Source: UBA4416 sp043719555 (GTDB lineage: Bacteria; Bacteroidota; Bacteroidia; B-17B0; Aurantibacillaceae). From it: a stretch of DNA of 15,526 nt. Under the pieces are notes generated by a model. That model was given only the letters and a program-made list of their open reading frames with translations, searched no databases and had not been told where the DNA came from. Of this stretch, positions 1-5,951 are shown in pieces. Both the position numbers and the translations under genes were made by a program. How positions within the stretch are numbered: the first letter of the stretch is position 1; every line of letters begins with the position of its first letter. The DNA lies in assembly GCA_043719555.1 (NCBI GenBank), contig JAYSTR010000017.1, positions 1 to 15,526 on the forward strand. Reading direction: 5' to 3'.

Positions 1-1
1 A

Positions 2-1087
2 GCGCAATTAGCTATGGAAATTCGTAAAGCAGTATTTGGTATTGATAACCCTAGTAAATTTCGAGATGCCAATGATGAATATCCAATTCAATTACGTTAT
101 AATTATAACCAACGCACGAATGTTGAGCAAATAAAAAATTTAAAAATCACCTACCGTGATATGAATATGATGGGATTAATTCGCTCTGTGCCTTTATCAT
201 CATTTTGTGATATCCGTTACGAAAATACCTATGGTGGAATTAAGCGTAAACAAAACAAACGTGTTATCACATTATCATCAGATGTATTGGAAGGATTTAA
301 TGCGAACAATGTAGTAGCAAAACTGCAAGAAGTTTCAAAAGATTATAAACCAACAGGCGCCGTAGAGGTTAAATTTACTGGGCAGCAAGAGGAACAAGCA
401 GAAACTGGCGCATTTTTAGGAAGTGCAATGATGACATCGATTGGCATAATTTTATTAGTACTAGTAATTCAATTTAACTCCATTGGTAAACCAATTATTA
501 TTTTATCAGAAATTGTATTAAGTGTTATTGGTGTATTATTAGGCACGGCTATTTTTAAAATGGATATGAGTATTGTTATGACTGGTATTGGTATCGTTGC
601 CTTAGCAGGGATAGTGGTGCGGAATGGTATATTGCTAGTTGAGTTTGCCGAAGAAGAACGACACAAAGGAATTAGCTTGTATGAAGCCATTGTGGATGCA
701 GGGCGCACACGCATGACGCCTGTTGTATTAACTGCCACAGCAGCAATACTTGGTTTAATACCTTTAGCAGTAGGTTTAAATATAGATTTTGAAGGCTTGT
801 TGGCGCATGGTGCACCGCACATTCATTTTGGTGGCGATAACGTTGTGTTTTGGGGCCCATTAAGTTGGACAATGATTTTCGGGTTAGCCTTTGCAACATT
901 CCTTACTTTATTATTAGTGCCAGCTATGTATTTAATTGCAGAGCGTTTAAAGCGAAAAGCAGAAGTAATTTTAAATCATTTTGATTTACCAAGAGTTGTA
1001 ATGTATGTGCCATTTTTTGTATTAGTATGCTCTGGTATACTTGCTATACAAGGTAAAAAATTGGATTACGGAAATTTAGATAGGTAA
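2..1087 (+). CDS. RND efflux pump inner-membrane subunit, C-terminal part (5' end outside window)
   Basis: This is the C-terminal third of a proton-driven RND transporter (AcrB/CusA/MexB superfamily), which sits in the inner membrane and exports substrates through a tripartite complex. The frame is open to the left edge (residues AQLA precede the Met at 14), so that Met is internal. Numbering from it, residues 1-130 are the end of the second periplasmic porter/docking domain. Hydrophobic segments follow at about 137-154, 160-179, 187-213, 235-254 and 285-308, matching TM8-TM12. The TM10 motif GIVVRNGILLVEF and the cytoplasmic GRTRMTPVVLT motif are classic for the family. A His-containing loop (H265, H269, H271) lies between TM11 and TM12. 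An extra hydrophobic segment at about 327-345 follows the usual end. Substrate cannot be told; drug/solvent (HAE1) and metal (HME) types are both possible. Confidence 0.93.
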   Translation, partial: AQLAMEIRKAVFGIDNPSKFRDANDEYPIQLRYNYNQRTNVEQIKNLKITYRDMNMMGLIRSVPLSSFCDIRYENTYGGIKRKQNKRVITLSSDVLEGFNANNVVAKLQEVSKDYKPTGAVEVKFTGQQEEQAETGAFLGSAMMTSIGIILLVLVIQFNSIGKPIIILSEIVLSVIGVLLGTAIFKMDMSIVMTGIGIVALAGIVVRNGILLVEFAEEERHKGISLYEAIVDAGRTRMTPVVLTATAAILGLIPLAVGLNIDFEGLLAHGAPHIHFGGDNVVFWGPLSWTMIFGLAFATFLTLLLVPAMYLIAERLKRKAEVILNHFDLPRVVMYVPFFVLVCSGILAIQGKKLDYGNLDR

Positions 1088-1105
1088 TATTGAAGTGTCA
1101 TTTAT

Positions 1106-1146
1106 AAAAAAGCCTCTACAATATTTCTGTAGAGGCTTTCTTATTT
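1106..1146. terminator. Bidirectional intrinsic terminator between RND pump and rnc
   Basis: A perfect 12-bp stem (1109-1120 with 1128-1139) has a 7-nt loop. An A run lies on its left and a T-rich run on its right, so it can stop transcription from both sides. It sits between the convergent stop codons of the RND gene and rnc, 22 nt after the first and 8 nt from the second. Confidence 0.85.
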
Positions 1147-1869
1147 TTAAAGAGATATTTTTTCCAAAACTAATTGGGCAACTTTTTGTTCAGCTACTTT
1201 TTTCGATTTATGTTCAAATACCCCAAATTCAACACCATCAATCGTTAATTGTATGCGGTAAATTTTTTCTTTCCCATAAAAATCTTCGCTCAAAATAACA
1301 TATTCAAATTGTTTTTTCTGGCGTTGCATTAAAATCTGAAATTGCGATTTATAATCGGTGTCGTTCTCAACAAAATCATTAATGTTAACGTGTGGTATTA
1401 CAATTTTTTGAATGATAAATTGTTTCGTTTTTTCAAAACCTTTGTCTAAAAATATAGCACCAATAAAAGATTCAAAAACATCTCCGTAAGCAGATGAGTT
1501 TAATTTTTCTTTTTTAGTTAGTTTAGAATTTAGTAAGGCATCAAATCCAAATTTTTTTGAAAGCAAAAACAAATGTTGCCCATTTACTATCCTGCTTCTT
1601 ATTTGAGTCAGAAAGCCTTCGTCTTTGGTAGGAAATAATTTAAATAAATGTTCGGCTATTATTGCACCCAGCAGAGCATCGCCTAAAAACTCTAAACGTT
1701 CGTTGCTGGGTAAATGTTCACTAATATCTTTCACCGAACTTTTATGTCTAAAAGCTTGGTTGTAAATAGCCATATTGTTAGGAGAAAACCCTAAAATATT
1801 AGTAAGCTTTTTAGATAATTCTTTATCGCTTTTCGAGTGCGATTTAAAAATTGATAAAAGCCTTTGCAA
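1147..1869 (-). CDS. rnc: Ribonuclease III, TTG start
   Basis: Double-strand-specific endoribonuclease that processes rRNA precursors and other structured RNAs. The 240-residue length is normal. The RIIID signature NERLEFLGDALL covers residues 56-67 and gives catalytic E60 and D64; the second metal-binding pair D130 and E133 lies in YGDVFESFIGAIFLD. A double-stranded RNA-binding domain covers about 172-238 and ends in KSKKVAEQKVA. The usual GxG before that SKK motif is not obvious (FEHKSKK). The start is TTG, 8 nt after the fabF stop. No in-frame ATG exists nearby upstream, and the first internal Met (33) would cut into the catalytic domain. It is the last gene of acpP-fabF-rnc and is followed by a terminator. 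The function is secure; the exact start is an inference. Confidence 0.95.
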   Translation of the reverse strand: MQRLLSIFKSHSKSDKELSKKLTNILGFSPNNMAIYNQAFRHKSSVKDISEHLPSNERLEFLGDALLGAIIAEHLFKLFPTKDEGFLTQIRSRIVNGQHLFLLSKKFGFDALLNSKLTKKEKLNSSAYGDVFESFIGAIFLDKGFEKTKQFIIQKIVIPHVNINDFVENDTDYKSQFQILMQRQKKQFEYVILSEDFYGKEKIYRIQLTIDGVEFGVFEHKSKKVAEQKVAQLVLEKISL

Positions 1870-1877
1870 AGTAAATA

Positions 1878-3131
1878 TTATGAAGTGTATTTTTTAACAA
1901 CAACGGCAGCATTGTGTCCGCCAAAACCAAATGTATTACTAATAGCATAATTAATAACGCGTTTTTGAGCTTTATTAAAGGTTAAGTTTAATTTTGGATC
2001 TAAACCTGGATCTGGGTTTGTGTTGTTAATTGTTGGTGGAGCAATATCATTTTGCACAGCTAAAACTGTTGCAATGGCTTCTACTGCACCAGCCGCACCA
2101 AGTAAATGGCCAGTCATTGATTTTGTAGAACTGATATTCATTTTATAAGCTTGTTCACCAAACACAGCAGTTATAGCTTTTAATTCAGCTAAATCCCCTA
2201 AAGGAGTGCTTGTTCCGTGTGTGTTAATGTAATCAACCACGTCGGCAGAAATATTTGCATCTTTTAATGCACGTTGCATTACTAGAGTTGCGCCTAATCC
2301 TTCGGGATGTGGAGCAGTAATATGATGAGCATCAGCACTCATACCACCACCAATAATTTCGGCATAAATTTTTGCGCCTCTAGCCAAAGCGTGTTCTAAT
2401 TCTTCTAATACTAACGCAGCCCCACCTTCACCTAATACAAAGCCATCACGATCTACATCATATGGTCTTGATGCTGTTGTAGGACTGTCATTACGAGTAC
2501 TCATAGCTTGGCAAGCGTTAAAGCCACCGATACCACTTTCGTTAATGGCAGCTTCTGAACCACCCGCAACAATAGCATTTGCTTTACCTAATTTAATATA
2601 AGTAAAAGCATCAATTAATGCAGTTGTTGATGAGGCACAAGCTGAAACTGTTGTAAAATTTGGACCTCTAAAGCCAAAACGCATAGATATATGACCTGAG
2701 CAAATATCAGCAATCATTTTTGGGATAAAGAATGGGTTAAAGCGAGGAGTACCATCGCCTTTAGCAAAATTAAAAGTTTCTGCTTGAAAAGTATCTAAAC
2801 CTCCAATACCAGAACCCCAAATTACACCAACTTCATTTTTATCAATGCCTTCCTTATCTAACCCGGCATCAGTAACTGCTTGCACAGATGCTGCAATACC
2901 GTAATGAGAGAAAGCATCTAAACGTTGCGCTTCTTTTCTATCAAAATAGTCTTCTAATTTAAAACCTTTTACTTCGCAAGCGAATTGAGTTTTAAATTTT
3001 GATGCATCAAAACGCGTAATAGTAGCGGCACCACTAACGCCGTTAATTATATTTGTCCAATAATCGGTTATATTACTACCCAAAGGTGTAACAGCACCAA
3101 GTCCCGTAACTACTACGCGCTTAAATTGCAT
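1878..3131 (-). CDS. fabF: Beta-ketoacyl-ACP synthase II
   Basis: Condensing enzyme of type II fatty acid synthesis in the cytosol: it joins malonyl-ACP to acyl-ACP, extending the chain by two carbons. The 417-residue protein has the thiolase fold with the full Cys-His-His triad: C165 in SACASSTTAL, H305 in NTHGTSTPLGD and H342 in SMTGHLLGAAG, with K337 nearby. The C-terminal FGFGGHNA motif (401-408) is also present. Start ATG is 30 nt downstream of acpP, with no terminator or promoter in the gap, so the two are co-transcribed. The short gap to rnc (8 nt) extends the operon. FabF rather than FabB is inferred from length, the acpP neighbour and phylum norm; FabF may also influence membrane fluidity. 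Confidence 0.97.
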   Translation of the reverse strand: MQFKRVVVTGLGAVTPLGSNITDYWTNIINGVSGAATITRFDASKFKTQFACEVKGFKLEDYFDRKEAQRLDAFSHYGIAASVQAVTDAGLDKEGIDKNEVGVIWGSGIGGLDTFQAETFNFAKGDGTPRFNPFFIPKMIADICSGHISMRFGFRGPNFTTVSACASSTTALIDAFTYIKLGKANAIVAGGSEAAINESGIGGFNACQAMSTRNDSPTTASRPYDVDRDGFVLGEGGAALVLEELEHALARGAKIYAEIIGGGMSADAHHITAPHPEGLGATLVMQRALKDANISADVVDYINTHGTSTPLGDLAELKAITAVFGEQAYKMNISSTKSMTGHLLGAAGAVEAIATVLAVQNDIAPPTINNTNPDPGLDPKLNLTFNKAQKRVINYAISNTFGFGGHNAAVVVKKYTS

Positions 3132-3161
3132 AAAAGAATGATTTTAGTAAATTAAAAGTTC

Positions 3162-3401
3162 TTAGTTTTTAGCGTTTGCTTCGATATAAGAGATAGCATC
3201 ACCTACTGTAGCAATTTTTTCTGCTTGATCGTCTGGAATAGCGATGTTAAATTCTTTTTCAAATTCCATAATTAATTCAACTGTATCTAATGAGTCTGCA
3301 CCTAAATCGTTAGTGAAACTTGCAGTTGCTACTACTTCTTTTTCTTCTACCCCTAATTTATCTACGATAATAGATTTTACTTTTGATGAAATGTCTGACA
3401 T
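3162..3401 (-). CDS. acpP: Acyl carrier protein
   Basis: Small acidic carrier that holds growing acyl chains as thioesters on a 4'-phosphopantetheine arm. The 79-residue protein has the four-helix ACP pattern. The modification site is S37 in GADSLDTVELIMEFE; the flanking DSL motif and acidic helix II bind the fatty-acid-synthesis enzymes. It is the first gene of the acpP-fabF-rnc operon. A promoter lies directly upstream with a leader of about 20 nt. The ATG at 3401 fits the family's usual N-terminus, and no Shine-Dalgarno is visible, as expected for Bacteroidota. Confidence 0.97.
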   Translation of the reverse strand: MSDISSKVKSIIVDKLGVEEKEVVATASFTNDLGADSLDTVELIMEFEKEFNIAIPDDQAEKIATVGDAISYIEANAKN

Positions 3402-3426
3402 TGTTATTTGTTTTTAAAATTCAAGA

Positions 3427-3456
3427 CAAAGATAGTTTTATGAAATTAAAAACAAA
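3427..3456 (-). promoter_or_regulatory. Promoter of acpP-fabF-rnc
   Basis: On the minus strand the -33 box TTTG (3453-3456) is followed by 18 nt and the -7 box TATCTTTG (3427-3434), an exact TAnnTTTG match to the Bacteroidota primary-sigma consensus. Transcription should start near 3420, giving a leader of about 20 nt. The -33 box lies inside the T tract of the terminator of the preceding minus-strand gene. Confidence 0.75.
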
Positions 3457-3512
3457 AAAAAAGCGTTTAAAGTAATTAACTAATTTACAGCTAATTAACA
3501 ATAAACGCTTTT
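3449..3512 (-). terminator. Intrinsic terminator of the small membrane protein gene
   Basis: Read on the minus strand, an 11-nt arm (3502-3512) pairs perfectly with 3459-3469 across a 32-nt AT-rich loop and runs into a long T tract (about 3449-3462). The loop contains TAATTA palindromes (3473-3478 and 3493-3498) that can pair and lengthen the stem. It closes the 3569-3901 gene and overlaps the acpP promoter. Confidence 0.65.
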
Positions 3513-3568
3513 CTGATTTTACTTAAAAAGCATTTTTAAAGCTTTATTTTACAATTATTAAAACAAAC

Positions 3569-3901
3569 CTACGCTGACTTTCTGTGTTGATTTGCCCAAT
3601 TGCTGTGATGATGTCTTTCGTAAGGCAATTGGTGTACATGGTGTGGATGTTCTTTTTCGCGTTTTCTTTCCTCTTCCTCCTCTTTATCCTGTATTTTAGA
3701 TACGATGAAGTAAGCAATGATGCTAACCGATAAAATACCTCCAATGATATACAATCCTATAGAATTACCTTTAAAAAACTCATTGTAAACGTTGTTTTTA
3801 ATTGTTTCGAATGATGCTGCTTTAGAAACACTCGATAAAGCGATTAAACAAACTGTGATTAATACACTTTTAGGGTTGATGATGTTTTGTGACGTTTTCA
3901 T
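3569..3901 (-). CDS. Small membrane protein with His-rich C-terminal tail, unknown function
   Basis: I do not recognise this 110-residue protein. Residues 1-28 resemble a signal peptide (ending SSVSKAA) or a first membrane segment. About residues 48-68 form a clear membrane span (IGLYIIGGILSVSIIAYFIV). A very charged stretch rich in Glu/Lys/Arg follows (70-84), then a tail with eight His among its last 26 residues (HPHHVHQ and ERHHHSNW). The His cluster could bind metal, but this is only inferred. The ATG at 3901 is the natural start because the signal-like segment follows it. It has its own terminator and is divergent from rimP. I found no exact TAnnTTTG match upstream; a short inverted repeat (3939-3951) lies in that region. 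Alternatives are a respiratory-complex accessory protein or a metal-handling peptide. Confidence 0.8.
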   Translation of the reverse strand: MKTSQNIINPKSVLITVCLIALSSVSKAASFETIKNNVYNEFFKGNSIGLYIIGGILSVSIIAYFIVSKIQDKEEEEERKREKEHPHHVHQLPYERHHHSNWANQHRKSA

Positions 3902-3938
3902 AACTATTAGATTTTATGAATTACAAATCCCACGAACA

Positions 3939-3951
3939 GGGTTTGCAACCC
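3939..3951. repeat. Short inverted repeat upstream of the His-rich protein gene
   Basis: Arms GGGTT (3939-3943) and AACCC (3947-3951) flank a 3-nt centre. It is the most GC-rich point of the divergent region between the His-rich protein and rimP, 37 nt upstream of the former's ATG. It may be an operator or an RNA hairpin; its role is unknown. Confidence 0.35.
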
Positions 3952-4025
3952 GATTAAACATTATATTTTAATGACCGTTCATCTAATTTAACGTATAATT
4001 TCACAAAACGTTACGTGTTTTAAAA

Positions 4026-4056
4026 TTTGTTATTAAAAATTATTTGTTTATATTTG
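4026..4056 (+). promoter_or_regulatory. Promoter of rimP-nusA-infB
   Basis: TTTG (4026-4029), a 19-nt spacer and TATATTTG (4049-4056) match the Bacteroidota consensus exactly in both boxes and spacing. Transcription is expected to start around 4060-4064, about 60 nt before the rimP ATG. Confidence 0.8.
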
Positions 4057-4086
4057 TACCCGAAAATTGATGTATGATAAATGATG

Positions 4087-4109
4087 AGGGACTAAAAAGT
4101 CCCTTTTTT
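4087..4109 (+). promoter_or_regulatory. Terminator-like hairpin (putative attenuator) in the rimP leader
   Basis: A perfect 7-bp stem (4087-4093 with 4098-4104) with an AAAA loop is followed by five more T residues (4105-4109), the shape of an intrinsic terminator. It lies only about 25 nt after the expected transcription start and 13 nt before the rimP ATG. The upstream gene is divergent, so the hairpin cannot be terminating it. It should act on the rimP operon itself as an attenuator. The leader also holds a tiny open frame (ATG 4070 to TGA 4084) and an ATG at 4074 that is in frame with rimP and would be translated through the hairpin. Confidence 0.65.
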
Positions 4110-4121
4110 ATTGACAAAAAA

Positions 4122-4586
4122 ATGATAAAGAAACAAGTAATTATAGATTTAATAAACGAGCATTTTGCAGGAACTGACAAGTTTATGGTTGATGTGAAAG
4201 TATTAACTGGCAATAAAATTGAAGTGTATGTAGATGCTCCTCAACATATAGTAATTGCAGACTGTGTAGCACTTAGCCGTCATATTGAAGGAAGTTTGGA
4301 TAGGGAAAAAGAAGATTTTGAATTGCAAGTATCTTCACCAGGTGCAACACAACCATTTAAAGTAGTTGAACAGTATAAAAAATATGCAAATACTCAGGTT
4401 GAAGTAACTACTAAAGAAGGTACTAAGCATAAAGGCCTATTATTAGCTGCTAATGATGATGAGTTTGAGTTAGAAGAAACTCGTCGTCAGAAAAAAACAC
4501 TAGGAAAAGGAAATGAAACTGTTATCGAAAAAATAACATTTAACTATAATCAAATAAAAGAAACAAAATCAGTATTACCGTTTTAA
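4122..4586 (+). CDS. rimP: Ribosome maturation factor RimP
   Basis: Assists late assembly of the 30S ribosomal subunit. Of 154 residues, the N-terminal alpha/beta domain (about 1-78) contains the family motif FELQVSSPGATQPF (66-79), and a C-terminal SH3-like beta domain follows (about 82-150). I chose the ATG at 4122 because the protein then begins MIKKQVIIDLINEHFAGTD, the usual start of Bacteroidota RimP. An in-frame ATG at 4074 would add 16 residues encoded by the leader hairpin, probably not the main start. It is the first gene of rimP-nusA-infB, 13 nt before nusA. Confidence 0.95.
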   Translation: MIKKQVIIDLINEHFAGTDKFMVDVKVLTGNKIEVYVDAPQHIVIADCVALSRHIEGSLDREKEDFELQVSSPGATQPFKVVEQYKKYANTQVEVTTKEGTKHKGLLLAANDDEFELEETRRQKKTLGKGNETVIEKITFNYNQIKETKSVLPF

Positions 4587-4599
4587 AAAATAAATAACA

Positions 4600-5859
4600 A
4601 TGGAAAGTGTAAATTTAATTGAGTCGTTCTCATTATTTAAAGATGATAAAAATATCGACAAAGCAACCTTAATGAGCATCATCGAAGATGTGTTTCGTGC
4701 TATGTTAATTAAAAAGTTTGGTACCGATAAAAACTTCGATATCATTGTGAATCCAGATAAGGGAGATATTGAGATTTATAAAAACCGTACTATTGTTGAT
4801 GATGAGTTTGCAGATGATTCGTTTGATTATGATGAAAACAAACACATTAGCTTAACAGAAGCTCATAAAATTGAGCCTGATTTTGAAATTGGTGAAGAGG
4901 TTACTGAATTAGTAAAGTTAGATGAAATAGGAAGACGTAATGTATTATCTGTTCGTCAAAACTTAGTTCAAAAAATTCTTGAATTAGAAAAAAGTGGTAT
5001 TTATAATAAATACAAAGAGCGTGTTGGTGATATCATTAATGCTGAGGTTTACCAAGTTTGGAAAAAAGAAATTATGTTGTTGGATGATGAAGGCAACGAA
5101 TTATTATTACCAAAAACAGAACAAATCCCTTCTGATTTCTTTAAAAAAGGAGATTCAGTTAAAGCTGTTGTATATAAAGTAGAATTAAAAAATGGTACGC
5201 CATCAATTATTATGTCGCGTACTGCTCCATCTTTCTTAGAGCGTTTATTTGAAATGGAAGTTCCTGAAGTTTTTGATGGTTTAATTACAATTAAAAAAAT
5301 TGTACGTGAGCCAGGCGAAAGAGCTAAAGTAGCGGTTGAGTCTTACGATGATCGTATTGATCCGGTTGGTGCTTGTGTTGGTATGAAAGGTTCTCGTATC
5401 CACGGAATTGTGCGTGAGTTAAAAAACGAAAACATAGATGTTATTAATTACACATCAAACCCAGCATTATTAATACAACGTGCCTTAAGCCCAGCTAAAA
5501 TTACATCTGTAAAATTAGACGAGGAAAGTAAGCGTGCCGAGGTGTTTTTAAAACCTGATCAAATTTCGTTAGCAATTGGTAAAGGTGGTTTCAATATTAA
5601 GTTAGCTGGTAAATTATCAGGATACGAAATTGATGTATTCCGTGATAATGAAGAAGGCAGTGATATTGATGACGTAGATTTAATTGAATTTACTGATGAG
5701 ATTGATGAAGCGGTTATTAAAGCTTTACAATCAATAGGTTGTGATACTGCAAAATCTGTATTAGAATTAAACAACGAAGAGTTGTCTCGTCGTACAGGTT
5801 TATCAGAAGAGGCGATTATTGAAGCGAAAGAAGTGCTTCAGTCTGAGTTTGAAGACTAA
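4600..5859 (+). CDS. nusA: Transcription termination/antitermination factor NusA
   Basis: Binds RNA polymerase and nascent RNA; controls pausing, intrinsic and Rho-dependent termination, and antitermination of rRNA operons. Of 419 residues, 1-125 form the RNA-polymerase-binding N-terminal domain, about 141-206 the S1 domain, about 210-277 KH1 (GMKG at 261-264) and about 283-348 KH2 (GKGG at 327-330). The linking motif REPGERAKVAVES (236-248) is diagnostic. The C-terminus (about 366-413) holds a helix-hairpin-helix-like repeat (IGCDTAKSVLELNNEELSR). Residues 67-80 form an acidic insert in the N-terminal domain. It sits between rimP and infB. Because NusA modulates termination and the operon begins with a terminator-like hairpin, feedback on its own operon is conceivable (inference). 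Confidence 0.97.
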   Translation: MESVNLIESFSLFKDDKNIDKATLMSIIEDVFRAMLIKKFGTDKNFDIIVNPDKGDIEIYKNRTIVDDEFADDSFDYDENKHISLTEAHKIEPDFEIGEEVTELVKLDEIGRRNVLSVRQNLVQKILELEKSGIYNKYKERVGDIINAEVYQVWKKEIMLLDDEGNELLLPKTEQIPSDFFKKGDSVKAVVYKVELKNGTPSIIMSRTAPSFLERLFEMEVPEVFDGLITIKKIVREPGERAKVAVESYDDRIDPVGACVGMKGSRIHGIVRELKNENIDVINYTSNPALLIQRALSPAKITSVKLDEESKRAEVFLKPDQISLAIGKGGFNIKLAGKLSGYEIDVFRDNEEGSDIDDVDLIEFTDEIDEAVIKALQSIGCDTAKSVLELNNEELSRRTGLSEEAIIEAKEVLQSEFED

Positions 5860-5951
5860 TGAATGGCTCATCGAATAAAAAGTTAGCCTTCTTTTATAAA
5901 TTAAACAAAAGGCATAATGATACACTAAAATAAAGACGAGGAATATATAAT

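Noticed and set aside
469..899. Open frames on the minus strand inside the RND gene
   Set aside because: They lie opposite a well-supported coding frame, match no family I recognise and have no promoter; they are shadows.
2..1087. RND gene as a truncated pseudogene
   Set aside because: The frame is open to the window edge and all motifs are intact; the missing N-terminal part is simply outside the window.
3459..3512. AAAAGCGTTTA/TAAACGCTTTT repeat as a mobile element, given the similar AAAAGCGTTA stem at 12064-12096
   Set aside because: Both lie just after stop codons with T runs and read as terminators; the shared short stem is not enough to claim a repeat family.
4074..4121. Upstream ATG (4074) as the main start of rimP
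   Set aside because: The 16 added residues are encoded by the leader hairpin and T run and do not resemble RimP; the ATG at 4122 gives the family's usual N-terminus. The upstream start is kept only as a regulatory hypothesis.
5860..5951. Possible terminator between nusA and infB
   Set aside because: Only a weak GCCTT/AAGGC pairing with a long loop and no following T run; the two genes are normally co-transcribed.
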